A stretch of DNA of 64,000 bases from Terrimonas pollutisoli (GTDB lineage Bacteria > Bacteroidota > Bacteroidia > Chitinophagales > Chitinophagaceae): contig NZ_JARKNA010000001.1 in assembly GCF_029360765.1 (NCBI RefSeq), positions 434,001 through 498,000 on the forward strand, in the 5' to 3' direction. The position numbers and the translations under genes were made by a program. The notes under the pieces are model-generated. The model worked only from the letters and a program-made list of their open reading frames with translations, made no database searches and was not told where the DNA came from. Position 1 is the first letter of the stretch. Every line of letters starts with the position of its first letter. Below are positions 45,873-55,758 of the stretch, piece by piece.

Positions 45873-46826
45873 ATGAAAAAATACACATTTACTGAAAAGA
45901 AAGATACACGTTCTGGTTTCGGAGCAGGCATGGCAGAATTGGGAAAAACAAATCCCGATGTTATTGCCTTATGCGCCGACCTGGTGGCTTCTTTAAAATT
46001 AGATGCGTTTATAAAAGACAATCCGCAACGCTTTATTCAATGCGGCATTGCCGAAGCAAATATGATTGGCGTAGCGGCGGGCCTGGCTATCGGCGGCTAT
46101 ATTCCTTTTGCAACTACGTTTGCCAATTTTGGTTCAGGAAGGGTTTACGACCAGATCAGGCAAAGTGTGGCGTACTCCCATACCAATGTAAAAATCTGCG
46201 TATCCCATGCAGGCTTAACATTGGGTGAAGATGGCGCCACGCACCAGATACTCGAAGACCTTGCCATGATGCGGGCCATGCCTGAAATGACGGTTATCAA
46301 TCCCTGTGATTATAACCAGACAAAAGCGGCGACCATCGCTATTGCCAATTATGATGGGCCGGCTTACCTGCGTTTCGGAAGACCAGTTGTTCCCGTTTTT
46401 ACAGAAGCTGATCAAAAATTTGAAATCGGAAAAGCATGGATGGTAAATGAAGGAAAGGATGTGAGCATTTTTGCCACGGGTCATTTGGTGTGGGAAGCCA
46501 TACTTGCCGGGGAAATACTGGAGCAGGAAGGCATTGATGCGGAGATCATCAACCTTCATACTATTAAACCACTTGATGAATATTCAATTTTACAATCCGT
46601 ATCAAAAACAAGATGTGCGGTAACGGCTGAAGAACACCAGTTGAATGGCGGGCTGGGCGATGCGGTATGCCAGGTGCTAAGCAGGCAGCTCCCCACACCG
46701 GTGGAGATGGTTGGTGTAAATAATTCTTTCGGTGAAAGCGGCACGCCTTCACAATTGATGGAGAAATATGGATTGAATGCAAACAGCATTGTAAATGCAG
46801 TTCGCAAAGTGATGGGCAGAAAGTAA
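45873..46826 (+). CDS. Transketolase, C-terminal subunit
   Basis: 317 residues, the second half of a split transketolase: pyrimidine-binding domain (about 5-170, with GIAEANMIGVAAGLA carrying the catalytic Glu) and C-terminal domain (about 185-310, including the HQLNGGLGDA segment). It completes the enzyme with the upstream gene. Confidence 0.93.
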   Translation: MKKYTFTEKKDTRSGFGAGMAELGKTNPDVIALCADLVASLKLDAFIKDNPQRFIQCGIAEANMIGVAAGLAIGGYIPFATTFANFGSGRVYDQIRQSVAYSHTNVKICVSHAGLTLGEDGATHQILEDLAMMRAMPEMTVINPCDYNQTKAATIAIANYDGPAYLRFGRPVVPVFTEADQKFEIGKAWMVNEGKDVSIFATGHLVWEAILAGEILEQEGIDAEIINLHTIKPLDEYSILQSVSKTRCAVTAEEHQLNGGLGDAVCQVLSRQLPTPVEMVGVNNSFGESGTPSQLMEKYGLNANSIVNAVRKVMGRK

Positions 46827-46879
46827 ATTTATTCAAATGAAACTGTTTAAACTTCATAACATCGTACGCTTATGACATG

Positions 46880-46945
46880 GGTTGGAAAGATTTACACAGA
46901 TGTTATCTGTGATAATCCGTTTCATTTGTTTTGTCCGTGTTCTGA
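46880..46945. repeat. Degenerate repeat in the spacer before araB
   Basis: The segment with TTACACAGA, TTATCTGTGA and TTTTGTCCGTGTTCTGATT resembles a dispersed family of short imperfect repeats often seen between Bacteroidota genes. ACACAGA and TCTGTG(A) can pair. Family membership is from memory and not checked. Confidence 0.35.
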
Positions 46946-46991
46946 TTTCTCATTTTCAAACAGATTCTAAGAAATTTTTAAAAATATTTTT

Positions 46992-48713
46992 ATGATTGCT
47001 TCTGATGTTTATGTAATTGGGGTGGATTATGGTTCTGATTCGGTGCGAACCATTATCGCTGATGCGTCAAACGGAAATGAAATTGCTTCTGCGGTTTTCT
47101 ATTATCCCCGATGGAGAGACCAATTGTATTGTGATGCGGGAGAAAACCAGTTTCGTCAACACCCACTGGATTATGTGGAGGGTTTGCAAGATACTATCAG
47201 GCGCTGTTTATTACTGGCTGGCCCATCGGTAGCTGCCAATGTAAAAGCAATTGCAGTTGACACGACTGGTTCTACGCCTGTAGCAGTTGACAAAGCAGGA
47301 ACGCCGCTGGCTTTGTTGCCGGGTTTTGAAAATAATCCCAATGCGATGTTCGTATTGTGGAAAGATCATACGGGTGTAAGCGAAGCCGCGGAGATCAACG
47401 CACATGCTGAAAAGTTTGATACCAACTACCTGCAATTTGTAGGTGGTATTTATTCTTCGGAATGGTTTTGGGCAAAGCTGTTACATGTTTTGAGAGAAGA
47501 TGAGCAGGTTCGTCAATCCATTTATTCTTTCGTTGAACATTGCGACTGGATCCCGTTTTTATTGACCGGCGGAAATGATGTGCACCAAATGAAAAGAGGA
47601 GTTTGTTCGGCAGGTCATAAAATACTATGGGCAGCAGAATGGGGTGGTCTTCCACCGGATGACTTCTTTAGTTCTCTCGATCCATTATTGAGAGGTTTTA
47701 CAGCAAGGCTTTTTAAAGAAACGTATACATCCGATCAACAGGCGGGAATCATCAGTAAAGAGTGGGCTGCAAGACTGGGATTGCCGGAAGATGTAGTAAT
47801 AGGCGTTGGAGCTTTTGATGCCCACATGGGAGCAGTGGGCGGCCAGATCGAACCCTATCATTTAAGTAAGGTAATGGGTACCTCTACCTGTGATATGTTG
47901 GTGGCCCCGGAGGAAGAAGTGGGAGATAAATTGATAAAAGGAATTTGTGGCCAGGTGCCCGGTTCGATTATCCCGGGCATGTTGGGAATGGAAGCCGGCC
48001 AGTCAGCTTTTGGTGACTGCTATGCATGGTTTAAAAAATTACTGACCTGGCCTTTGCATCAGATTCTTTCCAAATCATCGGTGGTCAATGCTGATACGGC
48101 GAAGCAGTTGATAGAAGAAACTGCTGATAAAATCATCCCCGAGTTAAGCAGGCAGGCTGCCTTGTTACCGCTGGATGAATATCATGAGCTGGCAGTTGAT
48201 TGGTTCAATGGCCGCCGTACACCCGATGCCAACCAGTTACTCACCGGTTCAATTACCGGTCTCGATTTAGGAAGTGATGCGGTAAAAGTTTTCCGGTCAA
48301 TCGTTGAAGCTACCTGTTTCGGTGCTAAGGCCATTGTCGAACGTTTTGTTGAACAAGGAGTGCCGGTAAAAGGACTGATTGGTTTGGGTGGTGTAGCAAA
48401 GAAATCTCCCTTCATTATGCAGATGATGGCCGATGTCATCAATATGCCGATTCGTATACATCGCTCCGAACAAACCTGTGCGCTGGGTGCCGCTATGTTC
48501 GCTGCAACAGCCGCTGGTATTTATAGCAAAGTAGAAGATGCGATGAATGCCATGGGCCCCGGTTTCGATACAGAATATTATCCCGATGAGCAGAAGGCAG
48601 CAGTATATCAAAAAAGATACGAGCATTATAAAGAGCTGGGCTATTTTATGGAACAACAGGTAAATAAAATGTCCAACGCTGAAAAATCAGCAGTAGAATT
48701 ACAAACATCATGA
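46992..48713 (+). CDS. araB: Ribulokinase
   Basis: 573-residue FGGY-family kinase that phosphorylates L-ribulose. The N-terminal ATPase motif GVDYGSDSVR is at about 10-19, with the RWRDQLYCDAGENQFRQHP segment typical of AraB. C-terminal FGGY signatures are the EATCFGAKAIVERF helix, KGLIGLGGVAKKSPF, and CALGAAMFAATAAG. Its last bases ATGA overlap the start of the epimerase gene. Part of the complete arabinose pathway of this operon. Confidence 0.95.
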   Translation: MIASDVYVIGVDYGSDSVRTIIADASNGNEIASAVFYYPRWRDQLYCDAGENQFRQHPLDYVEGLQDTIRRCLLLAGPSVAANVKAIAVDTTGSTPVAVDKAGTPLALLPGFENNPNAMFVLWKDHTGVSEAAEINAHAEKFDTNYLQFVGGIYSSEWFWAKLLHVLREDEQVRQSIYSFVEHCDWIPFLLTGGNDVHQMKRGVCSAGHKILWAAEWGGLPPDDFFSSLDPLLRGFTARLFKETYTSDQQAGIISKEWAARLGLPEDVVIGVGAFDAHMGAVGGQIEPYHLSKVMGTSTCDMLVAPEEEVGDKLIKGICGQVPGSIIPGMLGMEAGQSAFGDCYAWFKKLLTWPLHQILSKSSVVNADTAKQLIEETADKIIPELSRQAALLPLDEYHELAVDWFNGRRTPDANQLLTGSITGLDLGSDAVKVFRSIVEATCFGAKAIVERFVEQGVPVKGLIGLGGVAKKSPFIMQMMADVINMPIRIHRSEQTCALGAAMFAATAAGIYSKVEDAMNAMGPGFDTEYYPDEQKAAVYQKRYEHYKELGYFMEQQVNKMSNAEKSAVELQTS

Positions 48714-49408
48714 GTCGATACAGTCATATACAGCAGGAAGCATTTGCAGCAAATATGCAATTGCCCAAATTAGGTCTTGTTTTATTTACGTTTGGCAATG
48801 TTAGCGCCGCAGATAGGAGTCTTGGTGTTTTTGCCATCAAGCCCAGTGGTGTTCCATACGAAGAGTTATCACCGGAAAAAATGGTGATCGTAGATTTTGA
48901 TGGCAACACGGTGGAGGGATCATTGCGTCCATCATCGGATACAAAAACCCATGCCGTTTTATATAAGCATTGGGAAAAGATCGGTGGCATCGTACACACA
49001 CATTCTACCTATGCCACAGCATGGGCCCAATCGCAACGGGATATACCCATTTTTGGAACCACGCATGCAGATCATAATACGGTTGACATTCCCTGTGCAC
49101 CACCGATGAGCGATGACGTGATCAACGGAAATTATGAATATGAGACCGGTTTCCAGATCATGAATTGTTTTAAGGAAAAGGGCCTGAGTTACGAAGAGGT
49201 GGAAATGATACTGGTAGGTAACCATGCACCATTTACCTGGGGAAAAACGGCTGATAAAGCTGTCTATAATAGTGCCGTATTGGAACAGGTGGCGCATATG
49301 GCTTTACTCACAGAGCAGATCAATCCCTCCGCACCACGCCTGAAAGAAGCCCTGATCAATAAGCATTTTGAACGTAAACACGGACCCGATTCTTACTACG
49401 GCCAATAA
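48710..49408 (+). CDS. araD: L-ribulose-5-phosphate 4-epimerase
   Basis: 232-residue class II aldolase-like enzyme converting L-ribulose-5-phosphate to D-xylulose-5-phosphate. Zinc ligands His are in VHTHSTYATAWAQ (near 95-97) and GNHAPFTWGK (near 170). FGNVSAADR, KPSGVPYEEL and TTHADH are typical. It overlaps araB by four bases. Confidence 0.95.
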   Translation: MSRYSHIQQEAFAANMQLPKLGLVLFTFGNVSAADRSLGVFAIKPSGVPYEELSPEKMVIVDFDGNTVEGSLRPSSDTKTHAVLYKHWEKIGGIVHTHSTYATAWAQSQRDIPIFGTTHADHNTVDIPCAPPMSDDVINGNYEYETGFQIMNCFKEKGLSYEEVEMILVGNHAPFTWGKTADKAVYNSAVLEQVAHMALLTEQINPSAPRLKEALINKHFERKHGPDSYYGQ

Positions 49409-49433
49409 ATTTCTCAGCAAATAAAAAAGCTAT

Positions 49434-50585
49434 ATGAAAAAACAAATCCAGTTATTGTCAGCCCTATTCGTCCTATTTTTGGCAGCTTGTAATAACGAAA
49501 GCCAAACCAAAAAGGAAGAGGAACAGCAAACAAAAGACTCCATGCAATTCAGCAGCCAGGAAACTGCCTTTGGTTCATACGAAGGCGAAGCTATCACTAA
49601 ATACACCCTTACCAATCCGGCCGGTATGCAGGTTAGCATACTTAATTACGGGGGAACGCTTACCGATATAATCACACCGGATAAAGAAGGAAACAAGGGA
49701 GATGTAATATTAGGTTTTGATTCCCTGAGCGGGTACTTGCAAAAAGGCAACCCCTATTTTGGTTCTTTGATCGGCCGTTATGGCAATCGTATTGCAGATG
49801 GAAAATTTACATTGGATGGCAAGCAATACACGTTAGCTGGTAATAATAATGGCAACTCCCTGCATGGCGGAAATAAGGGTTTTGATAAAGTTGTTTGGCA
49901 GGCGGAAAAACTACCAGGAGACAGCAGCTTACAATTGAACTACACCAGCAAAGACGGCGAAGAGGGATATCCCGGCAATCTTTCCGTAAAAGTTGTGTAC
50001 ACGCTGACATCAGACAATGCACTGAAAATCGATTATACGGCTACTACAGATAAAGCAACACCGGTTAATCTTACCAATCATGCTTATTACAATTTATCAG
50101 CCGGTAAAGATTCAACCATACTGGATCACCAGTTGATGATTAGTGCAGATAAGTTTACTGAAGTAAATGATAAATTAATTCCTACAGGCAAATTGCCAGA
50201 AGTAAAAGCTGGCCCGATGGATTTTAATACAGAGAAAGTAATTGGTAAAGATATTCAGCAAGTAAGCGGCGGCTATGACCATAACTGGGTGCTGAACAAA
50301 AAAGGAAACGAGTTAGAAAAAGTAGCAACACTTTATCATGCCGGCAGTGGCCGCCTGATGGAAGTGTGGACCACAGAACCAGGTTTGCAGTTTTATTCCG
50401 GTAATTTTTTAGACGGCACATTAACCAATACGAAAGGCGGTGCGAAATACGTGAAGCATGCTGCTCTTTGTTTGGAAACACAACATTTTCCTGACAGTCC
50501 CAATCAGCCTTCATTTCCTACAACAATATTAAAACCGGGAGAAACATACCGTCAAACAACGGTCTATAAGTTTTCAACCCGGTAA
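49434..50585 (+). CDS. galM: Aldose 1-epimerase, lipoprotein
   Basis: 383 residues with a lipoprotein signal ending LAACNNE (Cys near residue 19). The galactose-mutarotase fold shows GRYGNRIADGKF, the catalytic His in LHGG (near 142) and NHAYYN (near 217), and the catalytic Glu in LETQHFPDSPNQ. Expected to speed conversion between sugar anomers in the periplasm, here probably arabinose released by the GH51 enzymes, before transport. Confidence 0.92.
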   Translation: MKKQIQLLSALFVLFLAACNNESQTKKEEEQQTKDSMQFSSQETAFGSYEGEAITKYTLTNPAGMQVSILNYGGTLTDIITPDKEGNKGDVILGFDSLSGYLQKGNPYFGSLIGRYGNRIADGKFTLDGKQYTLAGNNNGNSLHGGNKGFDKVVWQAEKLPGDSSLQLNYTSKDGEEGYPGNLSVKVVYTLTSDNALKIDYTATTDKATPVNLTNHAYYNLSAGKDSTILDHQLMISADKFTEVNDKLIPTGKLPEVKAGPMDFNTEKVIGKDIQQVSGGYDHNWVLNKKGNELEKVATLYHAGSGRLMEVWTTEPGLQFYSGNFLDGTLTNTKGGAKYVKHAALCLETQHFPDSPNQPSFPTTILKPGETYRQTTVYKFSTR

Positions 50586-50631
50586 TCGTTCCCAACGAAC
50601 AATACATCATTTTAAATAGAATAAATAACTA

Positions 50632-52131
50632 ATGAAAAGTTTACAATCACTCGAGGTTTGGTTTGTTACGGGCAGCCAGCATTTATATGGTGAAGAAACA
50701 TTAAAGCAGGTGGCGCAACACTCACAGGAAATTGCCTCGTCACTGGATAATACGGAAGTGATTCCCGTCACCGTTGTTTTCAAACCAACTGTTAAATCGA
50801 CTGAAGAAGTTTATGCCTTGTGTGCAGAAGCAAACAATGCAAAGAATTGTATTGGCATTATCACCTGGATGCACACATTCTCGCCAGCTAAAATGTGGAT
50901 CACCGGGTTAAAAATTTTACAAAAACCTTTATTGCATTTACATACGCAATTCAACCGTGATATTCCCTGGAAAGAAATTGACATGGATTTTATGAACCTG
51001 AACCAATCAGCACATGGTGACAGGGAATTTGGATTCATTATGACGAGAATGCGGTTAGAAAGAAAAGTAGTGGTGGGACATTGGCAGAATGAGAAAGTGG
51101 CACATGATATCAGCGTTTGGAGCCGTGCTGCTGCTGCATGGCATGATTGGCAGGGAGCTAAGTTTGTCCGTTTTGGTGATAATATGCGTTATGTTGCCGT
51201 TACCGATGGCGACAAAGTTGAAGCAGAGTTAAAGTTTGGCTATTCCGTCAATACGCATGGTGTTGGTGACCTTGTCAAAGTGATCAATGAAACGTCGGAT
51301 GCAGAGATCGATCAATTAGTGAAGGAATATGAAGAAAGGTATAATGTTGTTGCCTCATTACGCAAAGCAGGAGAGAAGCATACATCTATACGGGAGGCTG
51401 CAAAGATTGAGATCGGTTTGCGCAACTTTTTAGTGGCCGGCAATTACAAAGGTTTTACCGATACATTTGAAGACCTGCATGGCATGGTACAGTTGCCGGG
51501 TATTGCTTCCCAGCGATTGATGGGCGAAGGTTATGGATTTGGTGGTGAAGGTGACTGGAAAACATCGGCATTGGTAAGAGCGATGAAAGTGATGGGCACT
51601 GGTTTGCCCGGTGGCAATTCTTTCATGGAAGATTATACCTATCACTTCGAGCCAAATAATAATATGGTACTCGGCTCACACATGCTGGAGATCTGTGAAA
51701 GCATTGCAGAAGGAAAACCTTCCTGCGAAATACATCCATTAGGCATTGGCGGCAAAGCCGATCCTGTACGACTTGTTTTCAACGTAGCCGGTGGTGCAGC
51801 GTTGAATGCTTCTATTATTGATATGGGTAATCGTTTCCGTTTATTGGTAAATGATGTGACGGCTGTTTCGCCCAAGTACGATCTTCCCAAGCTACCCGTG
51901 GCAAGAGTATTGTGGAAACCACATCCCGATATGCTTGATGGTTTAGCTGCCTGGATCTATGCGGGTGGTGCTCATCATACTTGTTATAGTCAAAACCTGA
52001 CTGCTGAATACTTACAGGATTTTGCAGCCATGGCAAAGATCGAATGTGTGTTGATCGATAAAAAAACCGATTTGAACAGGTTTAAGAACGAATTAAAATG
52101 GAGTGAAGTATATTACAAGGTTAATGGTTAA
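50632..52131 (+). CDS. araA: L-arabinose isomerase
   Basis: 499 residues, full family length. It opens with [16 protein letters not shown], followed by [10 protein letters not shown], the metal-binding Glu in the [10 protein letters not shown] region and later, HMLEICES with the metal His, and GAHHTCYS with the last metal His. Converts L-arabinose to L-ribulose in the cytoplasm. It sits between the aldose epimerase and the transporter. Confidence 0.96.
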   Translation: MKSLQSLEVWFVTGSQHLYGEETLKQVAQHSQEIASSLDNTEVIPVTVVFKPTVKSTEEVYALCAEANNAKNCIGIITWMHTFSPAKMWITGLKILQKPLLHLHTQFNRDIPWKEIDMDFMNLNQSAHGDREFGFIMTRMRLERKVVVGHWQNEKVAHDISVWSRAAAAWHDWQGAKFVRFGDNMRYVAVTDGDKVEAELKFGYSVNTHGVGDLVKVINETSDAEIDQLVKEYEERYNVVASLRKAGEKHTSIREAAKIEIGLRNFLVAGNYKGFTDTFEDLHGMVQLPGIASQRLMGEGYGFGGEGDWKTSALVRAMKVMGTGLPGGNSFMEDYTYHFEPNNNMVLGSHMLEICESIAEGKPSCEIHPLGIGGKADPVRLVFNVAGGAALNASIIDMGNRFRLLVNDVTAVSPKYDLPKLPVARVLWKPHPDMLDGLAAWIYAGGAHHTCYSQNLTAEYLQDFAAMAKIECVLIDKKTDLNRFKNELKWSEVYYKVNG

Positions 52132-52185
52132 TACAAACTAAATTTTTAATCTCCCACAATCATCAAAACATAACGATCAATACGT

Positions 52186-53877
52186 ATGAAGAATCTTTCA
52201 GTAGCGGACATCTCCGTTTTTGTTATTTACTTTTTTATAGTAGCAGGCTATGGTTACTGGATCTATCGCAAAAAGAAAAAAGCGGTTACTGATACACACG
52301 ACTTTTTCTTAGCCGAAGGCTCATTGACATGGTGGGCTATTGGTGCTTCACTCATCGCTTCTAATATCTCTGCCGAGCAGTTTATTGGTATGAGTGGCGA
52401 AGGTTTTTTTGCCGGTATAGCCGTGGCGGCCTATGAGTGGATCGCCGCCGTTGCCTTAATCATTATCGCCGTTTGGTTCATGCCGGTATACCTGAAGAAT
52501 AAGATCTTCACCATGCCGCAGTTTCTTAAGCAGCGGTATAATGGCACAGTGGCCATGATCATGACCGTGTTTTGGTTATTCCTGTATGTATTTGTGAACC
52601 TTACATCCATTCTGTACCTGGGTGCCGTAGCCATTGATGGACTACTCGGCGGTGGTCATTTGCATACCATCATGATCGTGCTGGCGCTGTTTGCATTGAT
52701 CATCACATTGGGCGGGATGAAAGTGATCGGTTACACCGATGTGATACAAGTAGCCGTGTTGATCATTGGTGGATTAGCCACAACTTATTTGGCGTTGACC
52801 ATTGTGAGTGAAAGATTTGGTTTTGGTAAAGATGCCCTGGCCGGTTTTAATGTATTATTAAAGGAAGCCCCGGATCATTTTCATATGATCTTTAATAAGC
52901 CTGCACAGGATGCGCCTCAAATACAAATTGACCGTTATCTCGTGTTGCCGGGTATTGCGATGTATTTTGCAGGGCAATGGATCGTTAACCTCAACTATTG
53001 GGGATGTAATCAGTACATCACGCAAAGAGCGTTGGGTGCTGATCTGAAAACGGCCCGTACCGGTATTCTCTTTGCCGGCTTTTTAAAATTACTGATGCCG
53101 GTGATCGTAATGTTGCCAGGTATTGCAGCCTATGTGTTACACAACGGCAATCACCTGGAAAATTTCAACGGTTCAAAAGATTCCGCCTATTCATCAATCC
53201 TTGCGTTTCTTCCAAGTGGATTAAAAGGTTTGTCGATTGCGGCCTTAACCGCAGCTATTGTGGCATCACTGGCAGGCAAGCTCAACAGTATCTCTACTAT
53301 TTACACCCTCGATATTCATAAAAAATATATCAGCAAGGGTGCCGATGAAAGGAAGCAGGTTTGGACCGGAAGAGTAACCGTATGGGTAGCGATGATCATT
53401 GCTTTAATATTTACCTGGGAAGACCTGCTGGGAATTGGCGGTGAAGGTGGTTTCACGTTCATTCAAAAATATACCGGCTTTATCAGCCCGGGTGTATTTG
53501 CCATGTTTATCTTAGGTATGTTTTGGAAAAGAACAACAGGCACAGCTGCCGTTGTCGGCGTTGTACTTGGCCTCGTGCTGGCTATTTTCTTCAACAACTA
53601 TGCGCCTACTGTGTTGGGACACGAAACATGGTTGTATACGGCCTATAAAACAGTTGAAGGGGGTAAAGAGGTTTGGAGAATACCGTTCCTCATTAACATG
53701 GGCTGGTCATTCTTTTTTACCGTATTGACCATGATTGCGATTAGTCTCCGCGGACCAAAGGTTAACCCTCACGCTTTCATATTGGATAAGGAAATGTTTA
53801 AAGTAAGTCCTGCACATATCGTAATGATCGTGGTGACATTGTTGGTATTGGCTGCCCTTTATATCAGGTTCTGGTAA
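52186..53877 (+). CDS. Sodium/sugar symporter (SSS family, SGLT type)
   Basis: 563 residues with about 14 membrane helices. The SLTWWAIGASLIASNISAEQ segment near residue 45 and the WGCNQYITQRALGA segment near 270 are marks of the vSGLT-like branch. As last gene of the arabinose operon before a strong terminator, it most likely imports L-arabinose with sodium. Substrate is inferred from context. Confidence 0.9.
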   Translation: MKNLSVADISVFVIYFFIVAGYGYWIYRKKKKAVTDTHDFFLAEGSLTWWAIGASLIASNISAEQFIGMSGEGFFAGIAVAAYEWIAAVALIIIAVWFMPVYLKNKIFTMPQFLKQRYNGTVAMIMTVFWLFLYVFVNLTSILYLGAVAIDGLLGGGHLHTIMIVLALFALIITLGGMKVIGYTDVIQVAVLIIGGLATTYLALTIVSERFGFGKDALAGFNVLLKEAPDHFHMIFNKPAQDAPQIQIDRYLVLPGIAMYFAGQWIVNLNYWGCNQYITQRALGADLKTARTGILFAGFLKLLMPVIVMLPGIAAYVLHNGNHLENFNGSKDSAYSSILAFLPSGLKGLSIAALTAAIVASLAGKLNSISTIYTLDIHKKYISKGADERKQVWTGRVTVWVAMIIALIFTWEDLLGIGGEGGFTFIQKYTGFISPGVFAMFILGMFWKRTTGTAAVVGVVLGLVLAIFFNNYAPTVLGHETWLYTAYKTVEGGKEVWRIPFLINMGWSFFFTVLTMIAISLRGPKVNPHAFILDKEMFKVSPAHIVMIVVTLLVLAALYIRFW

Positions 53878-53918
53878 AATAAGGCATGTAGATTGCCGCA
53901 ATTTGGACTTTAATCCGG

Positions 53919-53963
53919 AAGTGCAAAAAGTATAATAGCCATTATGCTTTTTGCACTTTTTTT
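53919..53963 (+). terminator. Rho-independent terminator of the arabinose operon
   Basis: An 18-bp stem (53919-53936 with 53941-53958, one G-T pair) with a 4-base loop and a T-run directly after. One of the strongest terminators in the window. Confidence 0.9.
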
Positions 53964-54112
53964 ATTTTGCATTTTTTAATCCATATTGCTGTAACATTGT
54001 TATACCATTTGGAAATTAATCTCATCTCATAAACTATTGGTATAATGCCGACAGACATGATGTATTTTCAATAGTATTACTTTTATGTCTCGTCGGTATT
54101 ATTACTGTTTGT

Positions 54113-54949
54113 ATGGAATCGCTGCGTCCTTTGCTTACTACTTATGCTTATAACATCCTTGGTTCAGTAGATGAGGCCAGGGATGTGGTGCAGGACGCCT
54201 TTCTGAAATTTATAGAAATTGATTCCAGTAAAATTGAGAATGAGAGGGCCTATCTTATCCGAACAGTTATTAATCTTTCTATCAACCAAAAAAAACGTCA
54301 ACGCAAACTGGTAGCTGAATATCCCGGTCAGTGGCTGCCCGAACCTGTAGCGACAGACTATGCTGATACCAACCTTAACAGGAAGGAAATTCTATCGTAC
54401 TCATTAATGGTGCTGCTGGAAAAGCTAAATCCGAAGCAAAGAGCCGTCTTTATTTTGAAAGAAGGGTTTAATTACGATCATGAAGAAATAGCGGAAGTGC
54501 TGGATATAACCGTTGAAAATTCCAGGAAATTATTGAGTCGGTCTAAAGCACTGCTGCAACAGGCACAACCAAGCGAAGAAAGAACTGTTTCACTGGATTA
54601 TTTGAATAAATATATGCATGTAATTCATGCCGGTGATATGCAGGGGCTGGAACGTTTGCTAACAGATGAAATAACGGTTGTTTCCGATGGTGGTGGTAAG
54701 GTTTCCGCATTTATGAAACCTGTCAAGGGAAGGGGATCTGTAGTGGCCCTGTTAATGGGCATTACGAAAAAGTTTTATCACGATATCCGGCTCGAACAAA
54801 AATGGATCAATCACCAGCCGGCACTTTTTTATTATGACAACGATAAGCTTGTCAATTGCCAGGTGTTTTCCATAACAAACGGGCATATAGATAAAATATA
54901 CTTCATGCGAAACCCGGACAAACTGAAGGAGCTGGAAAATATTTCCTGA
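54113..54949 (+). CDS. ECF sigma factor with SnoaL-like C-terminal domain (ECF41 / SigJ type)
   Basis: 278 residues. Sigma-70 region 2 (about 5-70) and region 4 (about 95-150, YDHEEIAEVLDITVENSRKL) are followed by a SnoaL-like extension (about 160-278). All three signatures known for ECF41 are present: WLPEP at 74-78, DGGGK at 192-196 and NPDKL at 267-271. In this group the C-terminal extension replaces an anti-sigma factor and tunes activity. The next gene is a carboxymuconolactone decarboxylase, the usual ECF41 target gene. Confidence 0.92.
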   Translation: MESLRPLLTTYAYNILGSVDEARDVVQDAFLKFIEIDSSKIENERAYLIRTVINLSINQKKRQRKLVAEYPGQWLPEPVATDYADTNLNRKEILSYSLMVLLEKLNPKQRAVFILKEGFNYDHEEIAEVLDITVENSRKLLSRSKALLQQAQPSEERTVSLDYLNKYMHVIHAGDMQGLERLLTDEITVVSDGGGKVSAFMKPVKGRGSVVALLMGITKKFYHDIRLEQKWINHQPALFYYDNDKLVNCQVFSITNGHIDKIYFMRNPDKLKELENIS

Positions 54950-55006
54950 AACCTGTCACGTTTTGTTGCCCTCGTTTGTTTTTATACAAATCAAAATTTT
55001 TTAATC

Positions 55007-55474
55007 ATGGAAAGAATTTCTCACAGGGATTTGCCCAATGGATTGATGCAATCGATGTTGCAGGTACAACATTATATAGACAACTCTGGCCTGGATTTTA
55101 AATTATTGGAGCTTGTCCGGATGCGGGTATCACAAATTAATAGCTGTGCTTATTGTTTGGATATGCATTTTAAAGAAGGCGTCGCCGCCGGCGAGACGCC
55201 ACTTCGTTTAGTATCTGTGTCAGCATGGCGGGAAACACCTTATTATTCGTTGAAAGAACAGGCGGCATTGGCATTTGCAGAAGTTTTAACAAGACTGCCC
55301 GAAGAGCAGCATAGTGATGATATTCATGATGAACTGGAAAAACATTTCACCAAAGAGGAGATTGCTAACCTTACCCTTGCCGTTGCACAAATCAATTCCT
55401 GGAACCGCTTAACCAGGTCATTCGGTACAGTGCCGGGCAATTACCAGCCAAGACAAGCCGTTGCGGCTAATTAA
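55007..55474 (+). CDS. Carboxymuconolactone decarboxylase / AhpD-like protein
   Basis: 155 residues of the AhpD-like fold. The CAYCLDMH motif (near residues 44-51) gives the CxxC pair and the proton-relay His typical of the peroxidase-like members. Such genes are the standard neighbours and targets of ECF41 sigma factors, suggesting a redox or detoxification role of unknown substrate. The 57-base spacer contains a TGTCACG near 54954 that recalls the -35 of ECF41 promoters, but the -10 spacing is not convincing. Confidence 0.9.
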   Translation: MERISHRDLPNGLMQSMLQVQHYIDNSGLDFKLLELVRMRVSQINSCAYCLDMHFKEGVAAGETPLRLVSVSAWRETPYYSLKEQAALAFAEVLTRLPEEQHSDDIHDELEKHFTKEEIANLTLAVAQINSWNRLTRSFGTVPGNYQPRQAVAAN

Positions 55475-55496
55475 GATCATCCGACAGGTAATATTG

Positions 55497-55676
55497 AAAG
55501 AGGCTGTCAACAAAGCTTAAAATTTCACGCCTACCTGCGGTAGGCAGGCAGCGAAGGCTAAGCGAAAAGCGGCGCAACGACGAATCAATAGTTTTCAAAT
55601 CGTCGCATTCCCAGCCTACCGTCAGGCAGGTTTGCTTTCTTTGCCTTTGCGAGAAAATACTTTTGACAGCCTCTTT
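55497..55676. mobile_element. MITE-like element with perfect 14-bp terminal inverted repeats
   Basis: AAAGAGGCTGTCAA at 55497-55510 is the exact reverse complement of 55663-55676. The 180-base interior has no gene but holds further inverted repeats such as GCCTACC/GGTAGGC around 55530-55546 and a related CCTACCGTCAGGCAGG near 55614. No clear target-site duplication was seen. Confidence 0.75.
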
Positions 55677-55737
55677 TATTTGAATTTTTTAGGTAGATGC
55701 TAAGTCAAAATAGAATTTAAAAACAAATGCGCTAACT

Positions 55738-55757
55738 TTTGGCTTTAAATAGCCAAA
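55738..55757 (+). promoter_or_regulatory. Inverted repeat abutting the sugar-porter start codon
   Basis: TTTGGCT-ttaaat-AGCCAAA, a perfect 7-bp inverted repeat with a 6-base spacer ending one base before the ATG at 55759. It may be a repressor site or an mRNA hairpin limiting translation. Confidence 0.5.
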
Positions 55758-55758
55758 C

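Noticed and set aside
54954..54980. ECF41-type promoter before the carboxymuconolactone decarboxylase gene
   Set aside because: TGTCACG is present but the downstream CGTT is only about 12 bases away, not the ~16 reported for ECF41, so it is noted only as a hint.
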